DNA of 64,000 nucleotides, taken from positions 1-64,000 of the forward strand of contig JAVVEH010000020.1 in NCBI GenBank assembly GCA_032251435.1, read 5' to 3'. The first letter of the stretch is position 1; every line of letters starts with the position of its first letter. The notes beneath the pieces are model-generated. The model was not told the origin of the DNA. It saw nothing but the letters and a program-made list of their open reading frames with translations, and made no database searches. The translations under genes were made by a program, and so were the position numbers. Below are positions 1 to 6,917 of the stretch, one piece after another. The stretch comes from JAVVEH01 sp032251435 (GTDB lineage Bacteria > Verrucomicrobiota > Lentisphaeria > Oligosphaerales > MVZH01).

Positions 1-149
1 TGTCATCAGAGGATGACGGATGTTTTGCGGATTCCGCAGGCTGGATCAATCAGTAAGGATTGATAGCCGGACGGTGTCTGGAGCGCATGCGCCTGCCTCG
101 GCGAAGCCAAGTTTGGCGAAGACGGGTCCCGGATGCGCCTGCCCGCATT

Positions 150-294
150 GCTTGAGCTTGCGCTCCAGCTGCGAGCGACCCGCCTGTAGCGCTTGCAGTT
201 TGCACGACTTCACGCAAACAATGCGGACAGGTGTAGGCGGGTCCGTGTTAGTTGGCCGCATTGCGTCGGCTGGTGGAACAACGGTGATTGGCAG
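150..294. repeat. Dispersed palindromic repeat, copy A
   Basis: This stretch recurs at 51582-51740. The flank 235-294 (beginning AGGCGGGTCCGTGTT at 235-249) matches 51681-51740 in the same orientation. The core, about 150-234, matches 51582-51679 in the opposite orientation with only a few mismatches. Nothing in it looks like a protein gene although several frames are open. Confidence 0.75.
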
Positions 295-518
295 GTTGAT
301 CAAAACATTTCAACCATGAAAAGGCGGTTTGATTGGCAAGACGGATGTTCGCGGGGACGCGAACGGTCCAGGGAGTTTTGTGCAGCCGATCCGTCTAGGT
401 TGATCAGAAAAAAATCACAGAGCAAGCCAATGCACTGGATCCTCCTTCGTCGGCCCAGTGATCGCGACGTTGGCTCAGGAATGACCTGAGCGCCTGATGG
501 CGCGATGCTCTCGATTTT

Positions 519-645
519 GTGTCGTTGTCGTTGTCAGTGAGGACCGGAACGGTCCGAACGGTTGTCGTAATCGTGATCGATTCCGGGGCCTCCGAACGGC
601 GAAAAAGATCGACTACGACAACGATTACGACAACGACAACGAGGA
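519..645. repeat. Imperfect inverted repeat rich in GTCGTT/AACGAC
   Basis: The left part (521-535) is GTCGTTGTCGTTGTC and the right part (627-640) is its near-exact reverse complement. Inner stretches (GTTGTCGTAATCGTGATCGA on the left, a CGACTACGACAACGATTACG block on the right) also pair. The result is a long imperfect stem of simple-sequence character with no gene. Region 1-725 as a whole holds this repeat, the repeat at 150-294 and nothing else I can support. Confidence 0.6.
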
Positions 646-725
646 ATGCGGAAGACGGAAGCCAACCAGCGGCTTCACCATGACGCGCTAACGCGCGCCG
701 GTGAGCCGCGACGTTGGAAAACTAC

Positions 726-758
726 TTGACAGACCTCTTCTGTACATTATATTGTCCA
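726..758 (+). promoter_or_regulatory. Promoter and probable YefM operator
   Basis: A consensus -35 box TTGACA lies at 726-731 and a -10 box TATATT at 748-753, with a 16-base spacer. Overlapping the -10 are TGTACA (741-746) and TGTCCA (753-758), whose centres are 12 bp apart. The E. coli yefM-yoeB operator is known to have TGTACA cores at that spacing, so this is a plausible autoregulation site. Transcription would begin near the ATG at 760, so the message may be leaderless; no ribosome binding site is visible. Confidence 0.6.
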
Positions 759-759
759 T

Positions 760-1017
760 ATGAAAACCTTGACTTATACGGCGGCTCGTGAAAACCTTGC
801 GAGTGCCATGCAGCAGGTCTGCGAAGACCATGACACGTTGGTCATCACCCGTCGGCGGGATCAAGCCGTGGTTATGATGTCCTTGGAGGACTACGAGTCC
901 TTGGAGGAAACGGCCTACCTTTTACGGAGTCCGCGAAATGCCCAACGCCTTCGTGAAGCGGTTGACCAGCTACGACTTGGCAGAGGGGTGGAGAGGGTAC
1001 TGCCTCAACTGTCATGA
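760..1017 (+). CDS. yefM: Antitoxin of the Phd/YefM family
   Basis: An 85-residue protein of normal length for YefM antitoxins. The N-terminal half carries the family pattern: TAARENLASAMQQV, then TRRRDQAVVMMSLEDYESLEET. This half forms the dimeric DNA-binding fold in known members. The C-terminal tail is the part that wraps the toxin. In the family the protein neutralises YoeB and represses its own promoter. The gene stops in an ATGA overlap with the toxin gene, so the two are translationally coupled, and a TGTACA-type operator lies just upstream. Both partners appear intact. Confidence 0.9.
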   Translation: MKTLTYTAARENLASAMQQVCEDHDTLVITRRRDQAVVMMSLEDYESLEETAYLLRSPRNAQRLREAVDQLRLGRGVERVLPQLS

Positions 1018-1268
1018 AGGTTGTTTTTGCAGACAAGGGATGGGAAGATCTCAGCTATTGGGTGCTGCATGACCGCAAGATTGCTAAGCGTATTCTGCGC
1101 CTGATTGATGACATCAAACGGCACCCCTTTGAGGGGATAGGCAAACCCGAACCGTTGAGACATGACCTATCCGGTTTCTGGTCGCGTCGTATTACCGACG
1201 AACATCGGCTTGTCTACGCAATTGAGGACCAACAGATTCTAATTGCCCAGGCCCGATATCACTATTAG
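1014..1268 (+). CDS. yoeB: YoeB-family ribosome-dependent mRNA interferase toxin
   Basis: An 84-residue protein, the same length as E. coli YoeB. Family motifs are all present: PFEGIGKPEPL, FWSRRI, EHRLVY and the terminal RYHY. The known catalytic residues fall at identical positions (Glu46, Arg65, His83, Tyr84), so the toxin is predicted active. YoeB cleaves mRNA in the ribosomal A site. Its start codon overlaps the antitoxin stop (ATGA), the classic arrangement. This is a complete type II toxin-antitoxin module. Confidence 0.93.
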   Translation: MKVVFADKGWEDLSYWVLHDRKIAKRILRLIDDIKRHPFEGIGKPEPLRHDLSGFWSRRITDEHRLVYAIEDQQILIAQARYHY

Positions 1269-1595
1269 CTTGAACAATTCAGTGGTAGGGACTGGGCATG
1301 GCTGGCGCCAAGCCCAGCCCCACACCGGCGCGTTAAAAACGGAAGAGAATACTCTCGCAAAGGCGCTAAGATCGCAAAGGATTTTTTTTTTGACTTTTCC
1401 TCCCTCTTCTTGACGTTCCTTAGCGGTCTTGAGTGATCCCGTTATGCGGAAAAACGCCGGTAGGATTTCCACGACTTCCTTTCGGTCCATCAAGTCCGGG
1501 GGAATTCTCCCCGCTTCGGAAGCGGCTAGGTCAAAGAGGGTCCGCGCCTGTTTGACAACGTCCCCAAAGTGATTACATCGCATTATAAATGATAA
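1269..1595. other. Gene-free stretch with simple-sequence remnants
   Basis: It contains a CGCAAAGGCGCTAAGATCGC text-like segment near 1358 and a run of ten T near 1382. A long minus-strand open frame crosses it but has no recognisable family and also covers the PIN remnant, so I do not call it. Confidence 0.4.
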
Positions 1596-1964
1596 CATAA
1601 GGGATGTGCCGATGATAATAACCATGTCCGGGCCCGTCCGGTTTGGGAGGAGCTTCTCGGAACGGATACGGTGATGGTCACGACCAGCTATGTTCTGGTC
1701 GAAACGTCTGCCCTGCCGCAGCATCGGCTGGGGCTCGAAGCCGTGCAGACATTCCAGGAGGATATCTACCCGCTGTTGAATATCGAGTGGCTCACAGCGG
1801 CCACCCATGAAGCCGGGATGGCGGCCGTGTTGACGACGCGTCGCAAGAAATTGAGTCTGGTGGATTGTGTCAGCTTCGACGTGATGCGCCGCCGGGGGCT
1901 GCGGCATGTTTTCGCATTTGACGCGCACTTCGCGGAACAGGGGTTCCAGCGCCTGCCCGGGTGA
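1596..1964 (+). pseudogene. VapC-like PIN-domain toxin, 5' truncated
   Basis: The frame is open from after a TAA at 1593 to a TGA at 1962-1964. It reads DDNNHVRARPVWEELL, then VLVET, LSLVDCVSFDVMRR and AFDAHF, which match the middle and end of PIN-domain ribonucleases, including the conserved Glu and the last two Asp residues. The usual N-terminal strand with the first Asp (typically DTSALYAL) is absent and no good start lies upstream. A GTG at 1671 could start a shorter product without the first catalytic residue. No VapB-like antitoxin is seen. Most likely a dead toxin remnant. Confidence 0.6.
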
Positions 1965-2008
1965 ATTCACAGGCGCATGGCTGTTGTCTGATCTTATTTT
2001 CTATCTAC

Positions 2009-2026
2009 AACCCCGGCAGGGGTTTT
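2009..2026 (+). terminator. Weak terminator-like hairpin
   Basis: AACCCC (2009-2014) pairs with GGGGTT (2019-2024) across a four-base loop and is followed by a short T run. It lies between the converging PIN remnant and GDSL gene. The stem is only six pairs. Confidence 0.3.
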
Positions 2027-2205
2027 GGGGAATCCGGCATAACTTCGGCTTCCGAGCTATCATCAAAAACACCCTCTGAAACCATGCGGCTGGCCCTTTT
2101 GCTTATGTCTTGACAACCCGGCACCGGGGTATTACCTTTCTGACATACTGGTATTAACTTGTTCAAAGGCAATGACGTGCCCCTTCATTTTCCCGCTTAT
2201 CCCCT

Positions 2206-3231
2206 TTATTGGCCGACCAAAACCCCGTTTAACACCGGTTCTATGATGTCCGCCATACGCGTGAACCCCAGATCGCCAGGGTGAATGCCGTCAATGGACG
2301 CTTCGTTGTCGTCTCCAAGCAAACGATCCCCCTGGATGATATGAAGGCCGTTTATCCCTTCACAACCCAGTTTATCAAGGATTTCACGGCAGCGCCGGCA
2401 TTTCTCCCGAACGGATCGTTCCTGTTCCGGCAGTATCCAGCTGTTTGTCCGCGGAAAGTCCTCCACAAGAACAATCGGGGTGGCCGGCCGACATTCACGC
2501 AGTCGACGGACGAAGGGGTCCAACCGTTCATCCACCAGCTCCCGGGTCATATTGGGAAAAGGGTCGAGGATGTAGGCAGCGGCTTCCAGTTCGGCCAGCA
2601 AATCAGCCAATTCAATCTCCATCCGGGCACTTCCGGAAAAGCCCAGGTTGATGACAGGGCGCTGGAGTCGCCGCCCCAGAATCGATGGATAGACCATACC
2701 GCAGCGGGACGCGTAAGCGCCATGGACAATTGAGGTGCCATAGACGACAAGGGGTCTTCGCGTTCGTGGCGGCACCCGTTTGAGTCCGGCATCCGCGGGC
2801 GCGCCCACCTCCAGGCTGGCGAGCTTGTTGCGTAAGGGAAGATAGAGCAAATAGTCGCGTTCGACACCGTCAAGGCCTTCAACGATAGGCACTTGGGGTG
2901 TCTGACTGTCGAAGCGGCAGGTCGCCGCGATCCACCGCCAAGTACCGTTATCGTCGCCGTAAAGATCCAAACCACTGTCCGCGCAACGGTTAAAATTGGC
3001 TTCACCCAGTTCTTTTTTGAGTAGCGACCAGCGGGCGTGAATGGCGGTGGCCCCGGTCCGAAACCGCACGCACATGCCTGTCGATGACTGGCTGAGTACC
3101 CAAACACTTTTCGGGACCAGAGACTGGGCTTTTCGGGGTAAGCGGTCATAAGGCTCGACCGTGTCATCCCATCCCTTGCCTTCGACACCCAAATCCAGCG
3201 CGTCATGCCATATCAGATGTTCAGAATTCAT
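2206..3231 (-). CDS. SGNH/GDSL hydrolase with N-terminal GxDLY domain
   Basis: 341 residues, probably a carbohydrate esterase. The N-terminal part contains GLDLY, the hallmark of the N-terminal domain that accompanies this SGNH group. The hydrolase half (from about residue 160) shows block I as VVYGTSIVHG (Ser in place GTS), block II NLGFSGSARME, block III-like DPFPNM, and the closing DGIHP with the catalytic Asp/His pair. No signal peptide is visible, so it appears cytoplasmic. It stands alone, downstream of a 16-G tract in its presumed promoter region (3301-3316). Enzymes of this type deacylate sugars or oligosaccharides, but the substrate cannot be told from sequence. Confidence 0.82.
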   Translation of the reverse strand: MNSEHLIWHDALDLGVEGKGWDDTVEPYDRLPRKAQSLVPKSVWVLSQSSTGMCVRFRTGATAIHARWSLLKKELGEANFNRCADSGLDLYGDDNGTWRWIAATCRFDSQTPQVPIVEGLDGVERDYLLYLPLRNKLASLEVGAPADAGLKRVPPRTRRPLVVYGTSIVHGAYASRCGMVYPSILGRRLQRPVINLGFSGSARMEIELADLLAELEAAAYILDPFPNMTRELVDERLDPFVRRLRECRPATPIVLVEDFPRTNSWILPEQERSVREKCRRCREILDKLGCEGINGLHIIQGDRLLGDDNEASIDGIHPGDLGFTRMADIIEPVLNGVLVGQ

Positions 3232-3300
3232 TCAACGGCCTCGTTTCGGAACCACATGTATGTTAAGGAACCCTGGAGACCCAAAGAGCACGGATATCAA

Positions 3301-3316
3301 GGGGGGGGGGGGGGGG
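3301..3316. repeat. Homopolymeric G(16) tract
   Basis: Sixteen consecutive G lie about 70 bp upstream of the minus-strand GDSL gene. Tracts this long are prone to slippage in vivo and in sequencing. The short GGGGC-ATC-GCCCC hairpin next to it (3357-3369) ends the neighbouring ABC cluster. Confidence 0.9.
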
Positions 3317-3380
3317 ACGACGCGCTTCGGCTGTTTCCGTGACAGGTAATGACTTGGGGCATCGCCCCGTCGCTCAGTTC

Positions 3381-4118
3381 TCAGTCATCTTCGCCGTTGA
3401 TTGTGCCGAAGCTGAAGCTGAGTTGATCTTTGGTTTTGATGTCGACGATCTTACCGTCCTCGAGATAGATCACCCGGTCCGAAGCCGCCAGCATTTTATG
3501 ATCATGGGTGGCGGTGACAATTGTCACGCCAAACTCGTCCTTCAAGTTTTTCAGGGTGGCGATGAGTTCTTCACCGGTTTTCAGGTCAAGGTTGGCGGTG
3601 GGTTCATCGGCCAGCAGGATGCTAGGGGTGTTGGCCAGAGCTCTGGCGACGGCGACGCGTTGTTGCTGCCCGCCGGAAAGCTGTCCTGGCAGGTGGCCAT
3701 GCCTGCCTTCCAAGCCCACCTTGTCAAGGATCTCGCGGGCCCGCTCCTCGGCTTTTTCCTCCGTCTCTCCCCCGAAGATCATGGGCAAAGTCACATTTTC
3801 CAGGGCAGTCATAACCTCAATCAGATTGAAGCTCTGAAAAATATACCCGATTTTACGACACCGGACGTATGCCAACTGTCTCTGGTTCATTTCCGTCAGA
3901 CGCAAGCCATCAATACTGACTTCCCCGTCGCTGGGCAGATCCAGGCCGCCGATCATGTTGAAGAGAGTGCTTTTGCCCGATCCGGACGGCCCCATGATGC
4001 TCAAGTATTCCCCCCGGATGATTTCCAGGTCAATACCATCAAGCGCCATGACCACATCATCGCCCAGTTCGTAACGGCGTGTGACACCGGAAATTGAGAT
4101 TACAGAATCAGTTGACAT
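3381..4118 (-). CDS. ABC transporter ATPase, LolD/MacB type (second of pair)
   Basis: 245 residues from the ATG at 4118, which overlaps the end of the preceding ATPase gene by 11 bp. A longer open frame upstream lies inside that gene and has no ABC-like sequence, so I reject it. Walker A is GPSGSGKST, signature LSGGQQQR, Walker B ILLADEPT and the switch His is in ATHDHK. The FNMIGGLD and QSFNLI segments are typical of ATPases serving FtsX/MacB permeases. It presumably energises the FtsX permease at 4896-5561 and/or the giant FtsX fusion at 8931-14057. It is the last gene of the cluster. Two distinct ATPases with two FtsX proteins suggests either a heterodimer or two separate exporters. Confidence 0.9.
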   Translation of the reverse strand: MSTDSVISISGVTRRYELGDDVVMALDGIDLEIIRGEYLSIMGPSGSGKSTLFNMIGGLDLPSDGEVSIDGLRLTEMNQRQLAYVRCRKIGYIFQSFNLIEVMTALENVTLPMIFGGETEEKAEERAREILDKVGLEGRHGHLPGQLSGGQQQRVAVARALANTPSILLADEPTANLDLKTGEELIATLKNLKDEFGVTIVTATHDHKMLAASDRVIYLEDGKIVDIKTKDQLSFSFGTINGEDD

Positions 4119-4890
4119 GCATTTCACCTTCTTCAATTTCAATTTCATCCCGGTTCTGAATCCGGTCAATCTGGCCGTCCCGGACCCAGGCGATCCGGTC
4201 GGATATGGCCAGCATCTTGTGATCGTGCGTCGCGGTAATGATGGTGACACCTTCGGACTGGTTTAATTCCTTCAGCAAGTTAATAATCTGCAGTCCGGTC
4301 GCCTTATCAAGATTCCCGGTGGGTTCGTCGGCCAGGACCATGGTGGGCTGGTTCGCCAGCGAGCGGGCGACAGCGACACGTTGCTGCTGGCCGCCGGACA
4401 TCTCCAGCGGTTTGTGAAGAATCCGCTCCCCCAGTCCCACTTTTTTGAGCAGATCAACAGCCCGGTCCTGGGCTTCAGCCGCCTGCACCCCGGCGAAGGT
4501 CATCGGCAACATGACATTATCCAGCGCCGTCGCCACGGGAATAAGGTTGTAAGTCTGGAAAATATATCCCACTTTGTGGCACCGCAGCCAGGCCAGCTCA
4601 ACCGGATTGAGGGCGGCGATATCCACCTCGTCAATATAAACCTGACCCGCATTGGGCTTGTCCAGGCCGCCGATCATGTTGAAGAGAGTGCTCTTTCCGG
4701 ATCCCGAAGGGCCCATGATGGAGACATATTCCCCGCGGCGGACGGAAAAATTCACGCCGCGCAGCGCGTGGACTTCCTCATCCCCCATCTTGTAGATTTT
4801 CTTTACGCCGATGGCGCGGACAACCAAGCTGCCGTTAAGGTGGCTCAACAGTTGCTCATCTGTGAATTGGGTAGGTTCTTCTGTCATCAT
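4108..4890 (-). CDS. ABC transporter ATPase, LolD/MacB type (first of pair)
   Basis: 260 residues. Walker A GPSGSGKST, Q-loop FQTYNLI, signature MSGGQQQR, Walker B MVLADEPT and switch THDHK are complete, so it should hydrolyse ATP. A roughly 25-residue N-terminal extension (TEEPTQFTDEQLLSHLNG) precedes the usual start of the fold and is absent from the sister ATPase. It follows the FtsX permease by five bases and overlaps the next ATPase by 11. The two ATPases are clearly similar across their length but are not a recent duplication. Family members power lipoprotein, peptide or antibiotic extrusion through the periplasm; the cargo here is unknown. Confidence 0.9.
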   Translation of the reverse strand: MMTEEPTQFTDEQLLSHLNGSLVVRAIGVKKIYKMGDEEVHALRGVNFSVRRGEYVSIMGPSGSGKSTLFNMIGGLDKPNAGQVYIDEVDIAALNPVELAWLRCHKVGYIFQTYNLIPVATALDNVMLPMTFAGVQAAEAQDRAVDLLKKVGLGERILHKPLEMSGGQQQRVAVARSLANQPTMVLADEPTGNLDKATGLQIINLLKELNQSEGVTIITATHDHKMLAISDRIAWVRDGQIDRIQNRDEIEIEEGEMHVN

Positions 4891-4895
4891 ATTTC

Positions 4896-5561
4896 CTAGA
4901 GTTCCGCTCGTAACGCGACGACAGGCATCATCTTAGCCGCTTCTCTGGCGGGATATAAAGCTCCGAGCACGGTAATGACAATTCCAGCTAAAAAAGATCC
5001 GGCGGCGACGAGAAACAGCCAGTGGAAGGGCAACAGCGCCCATACGGCGCCACCGTATTGAAACACGCCTTCCACATAAGCGAGGGCGACGCCAATAACC
5101 ATGCCCAGAGCCGCCCCGGCCGATCCTTCGATAAAACTCTCAATCAGGAACATTTTCAACACAAATCCATCCAGAGCGCCCAGGCACTTCATGGTGCCGA
5201 TCTCACGGAAGCGTTCGGTCACGCTCATCAGCATGGCGTTGACAATCCCGACAAAACTGATCAACAGAGCCAGCCCCACCATCCAGTAGGTCTGGACCCG
5301 TTGATTATCCATGTCATCAAACTCAATGCCAGCCCGGCTGAGACGCTTCAACAATTCAGGGGTTCCGTTAGCGGCGGCGTTCTGCAAAAAACCATCCGCA
5401 CACAGAATATAAGAGAGAAAGGCGATGGCCAGCACAATGCCGCTGACCACGATTAACGAGCGCCAGATCCGGATTTTGATCCCCTTGCAGGTGATCCGGA
5501 CGATTTTCCGGAAAGGAAGCGCCTCAATTTCATGGGTTTTTGTTGAGTCAGACATAGTCAT
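4896..5561 (-). CDS. FtsX/MacB-like ABC permease, short form
   Basis: 221 residues. One N-terminal membrane helix (about 35-55, SLIVVSGIVLAIAFLSYIL) is followed by a very short extracytoplasmic loop. Three C-terminal helices follow in FtsX style: MVGLALLISFVGIVNAMLM, a helix after GTMKCLGAL, and LFLVAAGSFLAGIVITVLG. The NAMLMSV-E-REIG-KCLGA pattern is the FtsX family signature. The extracytoplasmic domain between helices 1 and 2 is only about 35 residues, far shorter than the 200 or so of MacB/LolC, so substrate recognition may be supplied by a partner such as the giant FtsX fusion in the same cluster. It sits immediately upstream of the two ATPases. Confidence 0.85.
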   Translation of the reverse strand: MTMSDSTKTHEIEALPFRKIVRITCKGIKIRIWRSLIVVSGIVLAIAFLSYILCADGFLQNAAANGTPELLKRLSRAGIEFDDMDNQRVQTYWMVGLALLISFVGIVNAMLMSVTERFREIGTMKCLGALDGFVLKMFLIESFIEGSAGAALGMVIGVALAYVEGVFQYGGAVWALLPFHWLFLVAAGSFLAGIVITVLGALYPAREAAKMMPVVALRAEL

Positions 5562-5592
5562 TCAATTCCATTTTTCGACGAAATGGCGGGGT

Positions 5593-5964
5593 TCACAGTC
5601 GTTTTTTTAATTCAATGCCGATCATGCCCCGGCCAATCAGTGTTTTAAAAAAAGTGGCCACAGAGACTTCAGCTTCGGCGATGGTGATCTTATGATGACG
5701 AGCGAAACGTTTAATAATTTGACTGACGTTTGTTTTACCGTCACAGGCGTCATAGACTTCCCGGCCATACGGATCAAGAGCGAATGTCCGGGAACAAACT
5801 TTTTCCGCGCCGAGAACTTGTTGCCAACGGGGACGGTGGAACTTGACGGTGACATGGAGTTTCCCGTCTTTTTCCTCCCGCGCCTGTGCGGGCAGCTTGA
5901 CAGGAAATCCCGTCATCGCCGTTTCCCGGTCAAGCATCGGTGGTTTTGTGCCGAACAATCCCAT
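5593..5964 (-). CDS. PqqD-like peptide-binding protein
   Basis: 123 residues. The C-terminal 80 residues read DPYGREVYDACDG, then VSQIIKRFARHHKI, then VATFFKTLIGRGMIGI, the PqqD winged-helix pattern that in known proteins binds precursor peptides and hands them to modifying enzymes. About 40 extra N-terminal residues precede it. The ATG overlaps the stop of the upstream gene by one base (TAATG), so it is coupled to the unknown gene 5964-6851. No radical SAM or other peptide-modifying enzyme is present in the window. Its place in a transporter and peptidase-like operon suggests it binds a peptide or a partner protein, which is inference. Confidence 0.8.
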   Translation of the reverse strand: MGLFGTKPPMLDRETAMTGFPVKLPAQAREEKDGKLHVTVKFHRPRWQQVLGAEKVCSRTFALDPYGREVYDACDGKTNVSQIIKRFARHHKITIAEAEVSVATFFKTLIGRGMIGIELKKRL

Positions 5965-6851
5965 TACGCTGTTCTCCGCATACTGTCAAGGATCGGTTCC
6001 GCGGGCGCGGCTTGCCGGCCGTTTTTCCACTCGCTCTCCACAATCAAGAGCCGATCCAAGTCCTCATCGTGGGCGATAACCGCGACCCACTGGCGGGGGA
6101 AAAGAAAGCCGAAGGGAAAGGGAAGTTTTTTTTGTCCCCTCCAAGTGAGCTGGAGCCCGTCATCCATGGTGGTCTCACGTTCCTTGCGGCACCGCCGCCG
6201 TTCTTTAAACACACGATCCCGGAGCCAGCCTTGATACGACCGCCGCTGGAGAGCCAGAAGCGCCGGAAAGACCTGCCGGATCATTACTTTTTTTCCGGTG
6301 TCACCAAAAAACTCAAACGCCAAGTCCCCCGCCGCCAGCCGCTTTCGGTTGAGGACATACCCCGGGGGTATCGTAAACCGGCAACTGTAAATGCTCCAAA
6401 CGCAGTCCTCCGTCGGCGGAATGACATCAAGCTTTGGCAACGCGTGCCGTTTAAACCATCGATTAATCTCTTGAGAACAGAGATTGGTCAGCAGTATTTC
6501 AACAAGCACGTTAGCGGTTTTGGCGTAGCCCCACCAGACGGTTTTCTCTGATTCCTGACGAATCGCCAAGTCCTCAATCCATTCGGTTTCATCAAAGGCC
6601 TCGGGACGGGGCGGGTTGTCCGAGGTCTGTCCCCCGGCGGCGACCTTGCAGCGGTTCTTAATCCACTTCACGCCGTCATAATTTTTAGCCGGCCGCAGCC
6701 AGCGCAGTTGAAAAACTGGGCCGTCCATATTGCCAATGGTTATCGATCCTTTTGTGTGATCACCCTCAATTTTGAGCGGCCGCCAGTCCTCCTTGAGAGG
6801 TATGGTCAGGCCTTGCCAGGCGAGCAATTGGTTGTCGTTGTCCTTTGTCAT
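5964..6851 (-). CDS. Unknown protein coupled to PqqD-like gene
   Basis: 295 residues, soluble, with no signal peptide or membrane helix. I do not recognise a family. It opens with LAWQGLTIPLKEDWRPLKIEG and later has a second similar block, LTWRGQKKLPFPFGFLFPRQW (about residue 233), so it may contain two copies of one fold of about 140 residues; the RLLIVESEW and FQLRWLRP strands fit a beta-rich domain. Trp, Arg and Lys are abundant. It lies between the second OPT-like transporter and the PqqD-like gene, and its stop overlaps the latter's start. The tight linkage argues that it acts with the PqqD-like protein. Confidence 0.7.
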   Translation of the reverse strand: MTKDNDNQLLAWQGLTIPLKEDWRPLKIEGDHTKGSITIGNMDGPVFQLRWLRPAKNYDGVKWIKNRCKVAAGGQTSDNPPRPEAFDETEWIEDLAIRQESEKTVWWGYAKTANVLVEILLTNLCSQEINRWFKRHALPKLDVIPPTEDCVWSIYSCRFTIPPGYVLNRKRLAAGDLAFEFFGDTGKKVMIRQVFPALLALQRRSYQGWLRDRVFKERRRCRKERETTMDDGLQLTWRGQKKLPFPFGFLFPRQWVAVIAHDEDLDRLLIVESEWKNGRQAAPAEPILDSMRRTA

Positions 6852-6917
6852 GGCTGTTATGGCTTAAATTGGCGGCGCGGAACCACCGATGTCACGCTTT
6901 TTTTCACTTGTTTCCCG

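Noticed and set aside
20..691. Several short open frames at the start
   Set aside because: They lie inside palindromic repeats and simple sequence, have no conserved domain and overlap on both strands.
1239..1970. 243-residue minus-strand frame
   Set aside because: It overlaps the YoeB end and the PIN remnant on the other strand and has no family-like sequence except low-complexity stretches.
2547..3206. 219-residue minus-strand frame inside the GDSL gene
   Set aside because: It is in another frame of a recognised gene; composition is Pro/Arg/Ser-rich and unlike a protein.
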